A DNA stretch of 23,509 nucleotides from an uncultured Mobiluncus sp. (GCF_902488535.1 NZ_CABTWO010000026.1:1-23509), one strand, 5' to 3'. Shown: positions 15,148 through 23,363, counted from the stretch's first letter. The notes: generated by a model not told the origin, from the letters alone. Numbers and translations are program-made.

Positions 15148-15738
15148 ATGGCGGAACAGTCCCTCGTGACCAAAACCACTAAAACCGCAACCAAGCTGAT
15201 GACGGGCGTCGCCGCGCTGGCGCTCGCGGGGGGACTGCTGAGCGGATGCGAAGCAAAACCAGGAGTAGCCGCTTACGGAGACGGATGGGTCGTCACCGAA
15301 GCGCAACTCGGAACAGTCACCAAAGAACTTTCCGACGCAGGATTAAACCTCAACGACACGCCGGATTTGCAGACCGCGCGCATCTATGCTCTGCACTACC
15401 TGCGGACTCTCAAGGAAGGTGGCAAGGATTTGCTCTCGCAGTGCCCGCAGCTCGATGAAATTAAAACCGACCTGTTTAAGGTGGACTCCGCACAGATGTC
15501 CCCGGAAACTCGTGATGTCATGCAACTGTTGCTGTGTGCTACCGCCACGGATCCGAAGGCCGCTAACGAGCTGGGCGTGCCACCGGTCAATTCGCAGTTG
15601 GCGGCCCAGATTGAACAGGCTTACCAGGCTGGTTCTGACCTAAAGAAGGCGAAGCTGTCGAATCGGATGAATCAAACTATCCAGATAATTCAGCATCGCG
15701 CCGCACAAATGCAGATGATGGGGCAAGCGCAGCAGTAA
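15148..15738 (+). CDS. SurA_N-like lipoprotein of the mfd-eno region
   Basis: A 196-residue predicted lipoprotein. ATG 15148 has GAAGGG seven bases upstream; the TTG at 15133 lies across that site and is unlikely. The signal peptide (LMTGVAALALAGGLLSGC) ends in lipobox LSGC. The mature part opens with a short strand-turn (AAYGDGWVVTEAQLG), recalling the N-terminal domain of SurA/PrsA chaperones, then mostly helical sequence with two cysteines (SQCPQ and LLLCA) and a Gln/Met-rich end. No peptidyl-prolyl isomerase domain follows. Small SurA_N lipoproteins sit after mfd in several actinobacteria, which is the main support for this call; chaperone function is untested. The MazG gene often found nearby is absent. 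Confidence 0.72.
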   Translation: MAEQSLVTKTTKTATKLMTGVAALALAGGLLSGCEAKPGVAAYGDGWVVTEAQLGTVTKELSDAGLNLNDTPDLQTARIYALHYLRTLKEGGKDLLSQCPQLDEIKTDLFKVDSAQMSPETRDVMQLLLCATATDPKAANELGVPPVNSQLAAQIEQAYQAGSDLKKAKLSNRMNQTIQIIQHRAAQMQMMGQAQQ

Positions 15739-15784
15739 GAGAAAACTGCGGCGAGAGCCGGAAAGTTAATTCGCGGATAAATTG

Positions 15785-15823
15785 TTTGTCCGGGGAGAAA
15801 TCCCCGGACAAATGCGCATTTTT
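15785..15823 (+). terminator. Terminator hairpin after the lipoprotein gene
   Basis: A perfect 12-bp stem (15785-15796 with 15801-15812) carries a GAAA tetraloop. Five Ts at 15819-15823 come six bases after the stem. It lies 46 bases past the lipoprotein stop, separating mfd-lipoprotein transcription from eno. The gap before the T-run makes it slightly non-canonical, but the stem is very strong. Confidence 0.8.
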
Positions 15824-15904
15824 ACGAAAGAATAGTAGTGGCTGCCTGTACCCTATTCGGGGTGGAGCGGCAACATTATCAACCTTTCACATAAGGAGAC
15901 TCAG

Positions 15905-17182
15905 TTGGCAATCATCGAAAGCATTTACGGTCGCGAAATTCTCGATTCCCGCGGTAACCCCACGGTCGAAGTCGAGCTCGAGTACGAGGGGGGGATGGTT
16001 CGCGCTGCGGTTCCTTCCGGTGCATCGACCGGCCAGTTCGAAGCGGTGGAACTCCGTGATGGTGATAAAGGACGTTACCAGGGCAAAGGGGTGCTCAAGG
16101 CAGTCAAGGCCGTGAACGACATTATTGCCCCCGAACTGGTGGGGTTTGACAGCGTTGAGCAGCGCTCAATTGATGCGGCAATGATGGACCTGGACGGTAC
16201 CCCCAATAAGGGCAAGCTGGGGGCGAATGCGATTCTGGGCGTGTCCCTGGCAGCAGCGAAAGCCTCAGCCGAGGACGCCGGTTTGGAACTGTTTGAATAC
16301 CTCGGCGGTCCCAACGCTCACGTCTTGCCGGTGCCGATGATGAATATTTTGAACGGCGGTTCCCACGCGGATTCCAACGTGGACATTCAAGAGTTCATGA
16401 TTGCGCCGATTGGTGCCGAAACGTTCGCCGAAGCGCTACGGATGGGCGCTGAGGTGTATCACTGCTTGAAGTCCGTTCTGAAGGATAAGGGTCTGGCCAC
16501 CGGTTTGGGTGATGAAGGCGGGTTCGCGCCGAACCTGGAGTCTAACGCGGAAGCGCTGGATTTGATTCTGGTCGCCATTGAAAAGGCCGGTTACAACCCC
16601 GGTAAGGATGTGGCGCTGGCTTTGGACGTGGCCTCTTCCGAATTCTACGAAAACGGCAAGTACAACTTTGAGGGCGAAGCCCGCGATGCAGCCTACCTCG
16701 AGAAATACTACGAGGAACTCATCGACAAATACCCGATTGTTTCCATTGAAGACCCGCTGAATGAGGAAGCTTGGGAAGACTGGCAGAAACTCACCGCCGC
16801 CATTGGCGACAAGGTGCAGCTGGTGGGCGACGACCTGTTCGTCACGAATCCCGAACGACTGGAGCGCGGTATTAAGGAAGGCGTGGCAAACGCCCTGCTG
16901 GTAAAGGTCAACCAGATTGGTTCCCTAACCGAAACCCTCGAGGCTATTGAAATGGCTCACCGGGCGGGATTCCACACCATGACTTCGCACCGTTCGGGCG
17001 AAACCGAGGACACCACGATTGCGCACTTGGCGGTGGCGTCCAATGCCGGCCAAATCAAGACCGGCGCGCCGGCTCGTAGCGAACGTGTCGCCAAGTACAA
17101 CGAGCTGCTGCGCATCGAGGATATGCTCGGCGATGCCGCCGTTTACGCCGGCAAGTCCGCATTCCCGCGCTTCCGCGGCTAA
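15905..17182 (+). CDS. eno: Enolase
   Basis: Enolase converts 2-phosphoglycerate to phosphoenolpyruvate in glycolysis. The 425-residue protein starts at TTG 15905, supported by AAGGAG just upstream and by the conserved opening AIIESIYGREILDSRGNPT immediately after it. Active-site elements are intact: GDEGGFAPNL with Glu204, metal ligands in ALDVASSEF, SIEDPLNEEAW and VGDDLFVTN, and the catalytic Lys334 in LLVKVNQIGS, followed by HRSGETEDTTIAHLAVA. It stands as a single unit between two terminators. The mfd-lipoprotein-eno order is common in actinobacteria. No unusual features besides the TTG start. Confidence 0.97.
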   Translation: MAIIESIYGREILDSRGNPTVEVELEYEGGMVRAAVPSGASTGQFEAVELRDGDKGRYQGKGVLKAVKAVNDIIAPELVGFDSVEQRSIDAAMMDLDGTPNKGKLGANAILGVSLAAAKASAEDAGLELFEYLGGPNAHVLPVPMMNILNGGSHADSNVDIQEFMIAPIGAETFAEALRMGAEVYHCLKSVLKDKGLATGLGDEGGFAPNLESNAEALDLILVAIEKAGYNPGKDVALALDVASSEFYENGKYNFEGEARDAAYLEKYYEELIDKYPIVSIEDPLNEEAWEDWQKLTAAIGDKVQLVGDDLFVTNPERLERGIKEGVANALLVKVNQIGSLTETLEAIEMAHRAGFHTMTSHRSGETEDTTIAHLAVASNAGQIKTGAPARSERVAKYNELLRIEDMLGDAAVYAGKSAFPRFRG

Positions 17183-17200
17183 GTTCATTCCGTTTCTACA

Positions 17201-17241
17201 AGTTTCCCAGGCTGGTGACATCATCAGCCTGGGAACTTTTT
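17201..17241 (+). terminator. Intrinsic terminator after eno
   Basis: Arms 17201-17214 and 17225-17237 pair over 13 positions with one bulged T, around a ten-base loop, and run into five Ts ending at 17241. It lies 18 bases after the eno stop and before the convergent minus-strand operon. Confidence 0.9.
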
Positions 17242-17296
17242 CCCTGCCGAGGCTCGCCTAGCCCCTCCCGGCGAGTTGATACCGCGAGTCCGGGGG

Positions 17297-18343
17297 TTAT
17301 TGAGTGGCCTTGACGGGGCGCAAATCATAGATGACCGCCCGGTGATCCGAGATGGGCAGACGCAAAGCTCGCGGTTCGCTCACTAACTCCCAACCGTTGC
17401 CCAGCAGCTGATCTAAGGCAATCCACGGCTTATCAGCCGGATATGACGGGATAGCCCCGTGCAGCTGCGGGTGTTGTTCCGCAGGTAAAGGCTGCAGTAC
17501 CTTGTCGATATGGTAATCACGCAGATTGAAATCCCCCACCAGCAGGCATGATTCAGAACGCAGGTGATAGAGAGAACGCCAGGCGCGCCGCAGCTGAGAA
17601 GCAGCCGTGGGACGGTGAATTTCCAGGTGGGTCGTGCCTAGCGCTACGGTCCCCAGCGGAGTAACCAGCCGGGCCGCCAACAGCACTCGCATCTGACCAA
17701 ACCGAATCCCGGTCCCTTTTGCAGCATCGGGAAGGTCACGTAACCCCTCGATAAAGCCGTGAGAAAAACCCTTCCACGGGTCGCTGCCCCACACTATGCG
17801 TGCCCGAACCCTGCCGAGCCGTTTGAAATGCCAAGATTTCACCGGCCAGCGGGAGAGCAGAGCGATACCGTACCCGCTTTCCGCCTTTAGCTCGCTGTCC
17901 AAAGGGCGGCGGTGCAGGACTTGGGACTGGCCCGCGTAAGACGCCCCGATACGCCAATAGGGCAGGTGTAAAGATTCCGCCAGCACGCGTGCTTGGCGGA
18001 CGTAGCCGGAACGTCGCTGTCCTTTGTCAACTTCCTGTAACGCCAAAATATCCGGTTTTAATTTCTGAAGAACCCGGGCAGTCTGCCGAAAATTTTCCTC
18101 GGTCAGTTGGGTGCGGGTATTAACCGAACCCGATTTGAACAGGCTGCGGCAGCGTTCCCCCAAGCCCCGGATAAATGCTTCTACCCGCGAATTTGCCTTT
18201 TGGACATCGGGCCATCCCTCCGCTGGGGTACCCCACTGCAAATTACAGGTAATAACCCGCAGGTAATCCGGATTCGGCAAAGTTTCGGGGGTTGAGCGGG
18301 TTGGGGCAGAAGTGGCTTTTCGAGAGCGCTTATTCCGGCTCAT
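17297..18343 (-). CDS. Endonuclease/exonuclease/phosphatase-fold protein
   Basis: A 348-residue member of the DNase I-like EEP superfamily, which hydrolyses phosphodiester or phosphomonoester bonds in nucleic acids or lipids with Mg2+. Motifs in order: VITCNLQWG (metal/Asn), DILALQEVD with the metal-binding Glu, YGIALLSRWPV, TTHLE, VGDFNLR (Asp-Asn pair), DKPWIALDQLL and the final SDHRAV with catalytic Asp-His. There is no signal peptide; the N-terminus is basic (MSRNKRSRKATSAPTR), so the protein is probably cytoplasmic. GAGGAGG precedes the ATG, which overlaps the stop of the channel gene as ATGA; the two are therefore coupled. The substrate cannot be told from sequence. Confidence 0.87.
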   Translation of the reverse strand: MSRNKRSRKATSAPTRSTPETLPNPDYLRVITCNLQWGTPAEGWPDVQKANSRVEAFIRGLGERCRSLFKSGSVNTRTQLTEENFRQTARVLQKLKPDILALQEVDKGQRRSGYVRQARVLAESLHLPYWRIGASYAGQSQVLHRRPLDSELKAESGYGIALLSRWPVKSWHFKRLGRVRARIVWGSDPWKGFSHGFIEGLRDLPDAAKGTGIRFGQMRVLLAARLVTPLGTVALGTTHLEIHRPTAASQLRRAWRSLYHLRSESCLLVGDFNLRDYHIDKVLQPLPAEQHPQLHGAIPSYPADKPWIALDQLLGNGWELVSEPRALRLPISDHRAVIYDLRPVKATQ

Positions 18344-19911
18344 TTCTGAGCCTCCTCAGAAGGTGGGGTGGTGCCTTTGGTCGTGGTGTCTTTGGTCTTG
18401 GTGTCGCTGTCAGCAGTCGGTTTGCGTTCAGTTTGTTTCGGCCCCGTGACAAGTTTGCGGCGTTCCTCTGCGTCAGGAGTTCCGGAAAAGAGTCGGTCAC
18501 CAGCCATCGTGGCGGTGGTGCTCAACACCCTGGTGTCTTGCAGGGCATCTTGGGAGGGGAGAAGCAGTCCCGGCGTTTCGCTCATGCTTTCATCTAGACG
18601 CCGGGCCTTAGAACGCCAGGAGCGGCGTTTTTCCTGAATTTTACGGGCATACTGGTCCAGAAGTGGCTCCCCGTAAGGGCTGGTCGGGGCCGCTTCATGT
18701 TCCTGTTTTTCGGCGGCCGCGGCGTGACGTTCACCATTCGCTTCCCGGATTGTGGCGATAGCCAGTTCACGAGCCTGTTTTTCAATCTCGATTTCATCAA
18801 CGGGCATCTGTACTTCCGTCACGGTTTCGGTTTCCACGCGGCGACGCGGCAAGGCATAGGGAGCTTCCCTGTCAATCCACTCAATCAGGCGTTCTCGTAG
18901 GTAGCACTTGAGATCCCACAAATCCCCGGAGTTCGCGGCGCTCGCCACCAAACGCACCAGCATGGTGTCTTCGGAACTGTCTGTGACCTGCACGCTGGCG
19001 GTGCGCCCATCCCACAAGTCCGTCTCGGACAACAACCGGTCCACTTCGTTGCGGAAAGCCGCCAACGGCATACGCCAATCCACTCGCAGCTCCACGACCC
19101 CCAACAAATTGGTGTCCCGTTTGGTCCAGTTCTCGAAAGGTTCCTCGGTAAATTTCTTGGACGGCAGGATGAGGCGCCGTTCATCCCACAGATGAATGAC
19201 AATATACGTCAGCGTGATTTCCTCAATCGTACCTTGCTGACCTTGCACCACGACCACATCGCCCACCCGAATTGGGTCGGAGAAAGCAATCTGGAGCCCG
19301 GCGAACATATTGGCTAACACCCCTTGTGCCGCAATACCAGCAATCAGGGAGATAATGCCGGCAGAAGCCAGCACCGACCCCATGGCCGCACGCGCTTCTG
19401 GGAACGTCAGCGCTATCGCGATAGCTCCGAAGACCCCAAAGAAAACTTGTGAAACTCGGTGCATGACTTGGGCCTGCGTCACCAGACGGTTTGGCTTCGC
19501 CCCGCCCTCAAGCTGTGTCCGGGTCATGTCCTCCAGGACGGCACACAGTTCAATCATCCACACCGTCATGGCAATAATCATGAAAATCAGCAAGCCGTGT
19601 GAAATCGTGTCGTAACCAGGGACGTTGGGGTTGCGTACAGTCCATTGCCATCCGATAGTCGCCCCCAAGGCGACGCAGGTCAAGGACCCGCCGACACGAG
19701 AACGACGCTCCAGATATTTAACCAGTCGGTGCTTGCGTCCCCAGCGCCGCAACAAGAACCCGATGATTTGGGCAGCCACCAGTAAAGCCACGATACAGAC
19801 CAAACTGGCAGCCAGAACTGCCATAACGTCCAGGGACGTCTCCAGGACTTCCTTAACGGGGGTATCCGGGGTTGGATTGGGCTCCGGGGTCTGGCTGAAC
19901 ACAAAACTCAT
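18340..19911 (-). CDS. MscS-family mechanosensitive ion channel
   Basis: A 523-residue channel of the small-conductance mechanosensitive family, which opens under membrane tension to release solutes during osmotic downshock. Hydrophobic helices lie near residues 28-55, 74-92, 103-127 and 150-170, and a Gly/Ala-rich pore helix at about 172-205 (SVLASAGIISLIAGIAAQG). The beta domain follows with FSDPIRVGDVVVV, GTIEEITLTYIVI and LILPSKKF. After an alpha/beta section, residues beyond about 360 form a long charged, low-complexity tail ending KDTTTKGTTPPSEEAQK, far longer than E. coli MscS (286 residues in total). It is the first gene of a two-gene operon. The ribosome site before its ATG is weak. 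Confidence 0.9.
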   Translation of the reverse strand: MSFVFSQTPEPNPTPDTPVKEVLETSLDVMAVLAASLVCIVALLVAAQIIGFLLRRWGRKHRLVKYLERRSRVGGSLTCVALGATIGWQWTVRNPNVPGYDTISHGLLIFMIIAMTVWMIELCAVLEDMTRTQLEGGAKPNRLVTQAQVMHRVSQVFFGVFGAIAIALTFPEARAAMGSVLASAGIISLIAGIAAQGVLANMFAGLQIAFSDPIRVGDVVVVQGQQGTIEEITLTYIVIHLWDERRLILPSKKFTEEPFENWTKRDTNLLGVVELRVDWRMPLAAFRNEVDRLLSETDLWDGRTASVQVTDSSEDTMLVRLVASAANSGDLWDLKCYLRERLIEWIDREAPYALPRRRVETETVTEVQMPVDEIEIEKQARELAIATIREANGERHAAAAEKQEHEAAPTSPYGEPLLDQYARKIQEKRRSWRSKARRLDESMSETPGLLLPSQDALQDTRVLSTTATMAGDRLFSGTPDAEERRKLVTGPKQTERKPTADSDTKTKDTTTKGTTPPSEEAQK

Positions 19912-19960
19912 GTCTCTAGCATAGGTTATCGAGCTCGGACTGACCGGGGGAAGCGAGGTT

Positions 19961-19989
19961 TTGCACTTGTGGCTTTTTTCACCTAAACT
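19961..19989 (+). promoter_or_regulatory. Promoter of the tRNA Glu-Asp-Phe cluster
   Basis: TTGCAC (19961-19966) and TAAACT (19984-19989) are separated by exactly 17 bases. Transcription would begin near 19996, about 28 bases before tRNA-Glu. This is the clearest sigma70-type promoter in the window. It also lies in the divergent gap upstream of the MscS-type gene. Confidence 0.65.
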
Positions 19990-20023
19990 ATTTCAAGTCC
20001 TTAGCCCCCTGGGCTTAGGCGAC

Positions 20024-20096
20024 GCTCCTATCGTCTAGCGGCCTAGGACTCCGCCCTTTCACGGCGGCAACACGGGTTCAAATCCCGTTGGGAGTA
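20024..20096 (+). tRNA. tRNA-Glu(UUC)
   Basis: The acceptor stem GCTCCTA pairs with TGGGAGT, starting with a G-U pair; A20096 is the discriminator. The anticodon stem CCGCC/GGCGG holds the loop CTTTCAC with anticodon TTC. The T-arm is CGGG-TTCAAAT-CCCG. No encoded CCA. It is the first of three tRNAs that appear to share one transcript. Confidence 0.95.
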
Positions 20097-20126
20097 CAAG
20101 TAAGCCTTTGGGCTTGCGGTTTGAAT

Positions 20127-20200
20127 GGCCCTGTAGCGCAGTTGGTTAGCGCGCCGCCCTGTCACGGCGGAGGTCGCGGGTTCAAGTCCCGTCAGGGTCG
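20127..20200 (+). tRNA. tRNA-Asp(GUC)
   Basis: The acceptor stem GGCCCTG pairs with CAGGGTC, with one G-U pair; G20200 is the expected Asp discriminator. The anticodon loop CTGTCAC gives GTC. The T-loop is TTCAAGT. No encoded CCA. A small AAGCC/GGCTT hairpin in the spacer after tRNA-Glu may help processing. Confidence 0.95.
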
Positions 20201-20235
20201 CAGTTCGTCGATGGCCACAAGCTAAGACGAACGTT

Positions 20236-20311
20236 GGCTCTGTAGCTCAGTTGGCAGAGCGAACGACTGAAAATCGTTAGGTCACCGGATCGACGCCGGT
20301 CGGAGCCACCA
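20236..20311 (+). tRNA. tRNA-Phe(GAA)
   Basis: The acceptor stem GGCTCTG pairs with CGGAGCC; A20308 is the discriminator and the 3' CCA (20309-20311) is encoded, unlike the other tRNAs here. The anticodon stem AACGA/TCGTT is perfect and the loop CTGAAAA gives GAA. The T-stem ACCGG/CCGGT closes the loop ATCGACG, so position 54 is A instead of the usual T. Otherwise the fold is complete. Confidence 0.95.
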
Positions 20312-20313
20312 AG

Positions 20314-20337
20314 TCCTCGCGCAAAGCGGGGATTTTT
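20314..20337 (+). terminator. Terminator after the tRNA cluster
   Basis: The stem TCCTCGC/GCGGGGA (20314-20320 with 20326-20332, one wobble) carries the loop GCAAA and is followed by five Ts. It starts three bases after the encoded CCA of tRNA-Phe and ends the tRNA transcript. Confidence 0.82.
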
Positions 20338-20354
20338 GGTTTTTACGCTTCGGC

Positions 20355-20382
20355 TTCGTTAACGGCTTTTGCAGGTCATAAT
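20355..20382 (+). promoter_or_regulatory. Possible pncA promoter
   Basis: CATAAT (20377-20382) matches five of six -10 bases; the -35 candidate TTCGTT (20355-20360, 16-base spacing) is weak. It would give a short leader of about 25 bases including the ribosome site ACGGAGGA. A separate promoter is expected because a terminator precedes the gene. Confidence 0.4.
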
Positions 20383-20412
20383 AGAGGTATCCCCAAGACG
20401 ACGGAGGAACAT

Positions 20413-21009
20413 ATGGCCGAAAAGAAACGCGCCCTGCTGATTGTTGATGTCCAACCGACCTTTTGCGAGGGCGGAGCTTTAGGGGTCGTGGGCGGCAACG
20501 ACGTCGCGGAGCGGATTGCGGACTTTGTCACCGAATATGAGGACGAATATGAGATTATCGTCACCACTCAGGATTGGCACGTCGACCCAGGGGAGCATTT
20601 TTCTGACGACCCCGACTTTGTCGACACCTGGCCGCCTCACGGCGTGGCGGGCACGGCACAAGCGGAACTGCACGACGCTATCGCCGCCCTCCCCTTTGAT
20701 GACTCCGTTAAGAAAGGTCAGTACGCGGCGGCTTATTCCGGTTTTGAAGGGGTGAACAAGGCGGGAGATACCCTGGAGGAGATTCTGCGTCGTGCCGACA
20801 TCACCGACGTAGATGTGGTCGGCATCGCCGAATCGCACTGCGTGAAGGACACCGCTTTGGATGCCCTAGATTTGGGTTGGCCAACCCGAGTGTTTGAGGA
20901 CCTCACCGTGCCCGTTTCAGAGAATCTTGGCAAAGCCGCGCGCGAAGAGATGGCGCAGGCCGGGGTAGATGAGATTCCCAGCGCTGACGCTTTCAAAGAA
21001 GAGGACTGA
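20413..21009 (+). CDS. pncA: Nicotinamidase PncA
   Basis: PncA hydrolyses nicotinamide to nicotinate and ammonia in NAD salvage; in mycobacteria the enzyme also activates pyrazinamide. The 198-residue isochorismatase-fold protein shows the full catalytic triad Asp12 (LIVDVQ), Lys101 (KKGQYAAAYSGF) and Cys143 (GIAESHCVKDTAL). The metal-site residues are also present: Asp54 and His56 (TQDWH), His62 and His76 (WPPHGVAGT). GGAGGA stands just before the ATG. The C-terminus is acidic (SADAFKEED). The gene is alone on its strand after the tRNA cluster, and is the last gene with host-like composition before the AT-rich two-component system. Confidence 0.93.
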   Translation: MAEKKRALLIVDVQPTFCEGGALGVVGGNDVAERIADFVTEYEDEYEIIVTTQDWHVDPGEHFSDDPDFVDTWPPHGVAGTAQAELHDAIAALPFDDSVKKGQYAAAYSGFEGVNKAGDTLEEILRRADITDVDVVGIAESHCVKDTALDALDLGWPTRVFEDLTVPVSENLGKAAREEMAQAGVDEIPSADAFKEED

Positions 21010-21250
21010 CCCCACGGACTTTGCCGCAGGGTGTCTCGGCCGAGGCAGCTTACGGTCTGCCGTCCGATAGCGATGAGGCGGACATCGTCTCGCACCTTTT
21101 CGCTCTCTACGCCGCCCAAACCCGCAGTACGCCGGGACAGTGCGGATGACGTGTCTGCTGCTTGCCCGGTTGGATGGTGAGGGCGCCGGAACACACAATG
21201 AAAACAAAAGTGGGTGCCGAGTTGCGAATTGTGAAAGTAGGGGAGGGGTG
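21010..21250. other. Gene-less junction between pncA and the two-component system
   Basis: No ORF with recognisable content is seen on either strand; the longest plus-strand reading stops around 21149, and the minus-strand one is mostly antisense to pncA. The first 170 bases are GC-rich like the host genes, whereas composition begins to shift towards AT from about 21190. No terminator, tRNA fragment or transposase remnant was recognised. It contains TGCCGAGTT at 21215-21223, a 9-mer that recurs at 23467-23475. Confidence 0.5.
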
Positions 21251-22654
21251 CTAAATAGTCTGTTGCGGTATTGATAGAGTCACCTTTAAGCCGCCATGTT
21301 TGCTCGGGCTTATCGTGACCGTTCCTTTATGGGCGTCAACAATCTGTCGCACGATGAGCAGTCCTAAGCCATGTCGCTGTTCAGCGGTGCTGGTGTCACA
21401 AATCATATAATGCAGAGTACGGTTGAGCTGTTCTAATTCTGGAGCGGAAACGCCTATTCCATCATCCTCGACGCAGATAATGCAATTATTGTGTTGTGTA
21501 GAGACGGATACGTATATCGTGCAGCCATTTTCGTTATGGGAGATACTGTTATAGAGCAGATTTGAGAGGGCTCGTTGCAGTAAATCCTGGTCTACGTTGA
21601 CATTGCAAGAGGCTAGATTTTCGTCAGTGAGCCATTTTATCGAAAATCCATTTGGCAGATTCATATTTATGAGATCTACGACTGTCTGTCGAACGATGGC
21701 AACAACATTGTGCGGTTGAATCATCAGTGGTTGCATGTTGTAATCGAGCTTGGACGCGAGATTGAGGTCTCGGATTAAGTTCTTCATTCGTTCACTTTGT
21801 TTGATAATCATCGTCACTTTTTTACGGTCTGGGTCCGAAAGCTGGGGTGAATTTTCTAACTGACCGGCAAAGCCCATAACCATCGAGAGCGGGGTCCGGA
21901 TATCGTGGGAAACCCCGGCAATCCAGTTCGCCCTAGCGGTTTCTTTCCTTCTCAACTGTTCTTTTTGCTGCTGCAATATGTCAGAGGCAGAGTTGATGTT
22001 TGCGGCGAGTTCCCAAAGGACTCCAGTCTCAGGAACAGAGACACTCTCTCCCCTAGACAGCTGTTGTATGCCCTTGGTGATTGGATTGACCGACTTGAGG
22101 AACTTGGTGTTGGCAGTTAGATAAATTCCGAAGATCAACAGAATGTTGATAGATAATATGCTCAGGAGGATTTGCGGAAAGTTAGAAATGAAACTATAGT
22201 TCCAGCTCGGTTGGGTATGTTTCCAAAAACTATGGTGTGGAAATCCGACTACAACCACGCCATGATTATTTCTGCCGGTGTAGGTAGGGTAGTCGTCAAG
22301 ATACCCGGTGCTCAAATCAGCTATATCTGACAAGGTGTAAGAATTTGGAATGGTCTGTGGAGCGTTTGGGGTTCTCCATATGACTTTTAATGTCTCGTTA
22401 TCTATTAAAATCGCCCACGCTCTCTCCTCGGTTAATTTTGTAGACATGCTATCTGATAAGGCATATTCCCCGTGAGGAGAAACCTGTAAGGCTTTTCCAG
22501 TTGCCCGGGCGATGGCGTAGGGAGATGCATCTTCACTGGGGGCATAGTTTGCTACGAGAACGGCAAGTGCAATAATGTTCAGTAAAATTATGAATAAAGA
22601 GCTGAGCAGGAAAATGCTTACGAACCGGTGTATGAGCTTCGGTACGCTTTTCAT
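21251..22654 (-). CDS. Sensor histidine kinase
   Basis: A 467-residue membrane kinase that would autophosphorylate and pass phosphate to the regulator encoded just before it. It has a first membrane helix at about residues 11-36, an extracytoplasmic sensor region of about 120 residues without a domain I recognise, a second helix at about 160-180, a HAMP-like linker, then the H-box GVSHDIRTPLSM with phospho-acceptor His250. The ATPase domain carries the N-box LSNLLYNSISHNENG, G1 VEDDGIGV and G2 RHGLGLLIVRQIVDAH. GAGGAGAAG precedes the ATG, one base after the regulator stop. Composition is clearly more AT-rich than the rest of the window, and the sequence reads more like Firmicutes kinases; transfer is likely. 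The stimulus is unknown. Confidence 0.9.
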   Translation of the reverse strand: MKSVPKLIHRFVSIFLLSSLFIILLNIIALAVLVANYAPSEDASPYAIARATGKALQVSPHGEYALSDSMSTKLTEERAWAILIDNETLKVIWRTPNAPQTIPNSYTLSDIADLSTGYLDDYPTYTGRNNHGVVVVGFPHHSFWKHTQPSWNYSFISNFPQILLSILSINILLIFGIYLTANTKFLKSVNPITKGIQQLSRGESVSVPETGVLWELAANINSASDILQQQKEQLRRKETARANWIAGVSHDIRTPLSMVMGFAGQLENSPQLSDPDRKKVTMIIKQSERMKNLIRDLNLASKLDYNMQPLMIQPHNVVAIVRQTVVDLINMNLPNGFSIKWLTDENLASCNVNVDQDLLQRALSNLLYNSISHNENGCTIYVSVSTQHNNCIICVEDDGIGVSAPELEQLNRTLHYMICDTSTAEQRHGLGLLIVRQIVDAHKGTVTISPSKHGGLKVTLSIPQQTI

Positions 22655-22655
22655 G

Positions 22656-23363
22656 CTACTTCTCCTCTAGAATCAACTTGTAGCCCAGTCCCCTTACCGT
22701 GACCAAGGAAACGGGCTGTGAAGGATAACGTTCTATTTTCTCCCTGATGCGCCGTATGTGCGCCATCAAGGAATTTTCGTACCCAAAGGGATTGGTGCCC
22801 CAGGCGGCTTCACATAATGCTTCAATCGTTACGATACGACCGGCGTTCCGGTATAGGGCGGAGAGGATGTCATGTTCTTTAGCAGTCAGGGGTATACATT
22901 CATTATCCTTTATTACTTCAGCCAAGGAAAAATCAATCTGACTATTTCTCAGTGTCACTATGGGATTTTCTCCGCGATAGCTTCTCCTTAGTATAGCCAT
23001 GATGCGAAACGTTAACTCTTTAGGGTGAAATGGCTTTACGATATAGTCATCTGCACCTAAACTAAACCCCTTAAACCTATCTTCATCCTCACCACATGCG
23101 GTGAGCAGCAAAATAGGGCAGTCGGCGTATTGCTTTAATTTGTTCATTAACTCAAAGCCGGTGCCATCGGGAAGCATCACATCGATGATTGCTAATTCGG
23201 GTGTTACCTTCTGAGCCACTTCGAGGGCTTCTTTCACGCATCTAGCCGTAGTAATTTGGCGAAAGCCGGATTCGTTGAGAATTGACAGAACCATGTCTAA
23301 CAGTTCTTGCTCGTCATCAACGAGGAGTATGCGCTTGTCCTGTATATAAACATCCTGATGCAT
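22656..23363 (-). CDS. OmpR-family response regulator
   Basis: A 235-residue DNA-binding regulator, partner of the adjacent kinase. The receiver domain shows the acidic pair Asp16-Asp17, the phospho-acceptor Asp61 (LAIIDVMLPDGTGF), Thr88 and Lys110 (GADDYIVKPFHPKEL). The C-terminal winged helix is of OmpR/PhoB type (LTAKEHDILSALYRNAGRIV, MAHIRRIREKIE, TVRGLGYKLI). The ATG at 23363 is chosen because AGGAGG sits seven bases upstream; a GTG at 23393 would run through that site. The gene is first in the operon and shares the AT-rich composition of the kinase gene. Target genes, often an adjacent transporter in such systems, are not in the window because the contig ends here. Confidence 0.92.
   Translation of the reverse strand: MHQDVYIQDKRILLVDDEQELLDMVLSILNESGFRQITTARCVKEALEVAQKVTPELAIIDVMLPDGTGFELMNKLKQYADCPILLLTACGEDEDRFKGFSLGADDYIVKPFHPKELTFRIMAILRRSYRGENPIVTLRNSQIDFSLAEVIKDNECIPLTAKEHDILSALYRNAGRIVTIEALCEAAWGTNPFGYENSLMAHIRRIREKIERYPSQPVSLVTVRGLGYKLILEEK

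Noticed and set aside
20733..21194. A 153-codon minus-strand open frame running from the pncA-kinase gap into pncA
   Set aside because: More than half is antisense to pncA and the rest has no recognisable motif, so it does not fill the gap with a gene.
20024..21250. tRNA cluster as an integration site for the AT-rich locus
   Set aside because: No partial copy of a tRNA 3' end was found near 21010-21250 or 23364-23487, and no integrase gene is present. The compositional shift alone does not show tRNA-directed integration.
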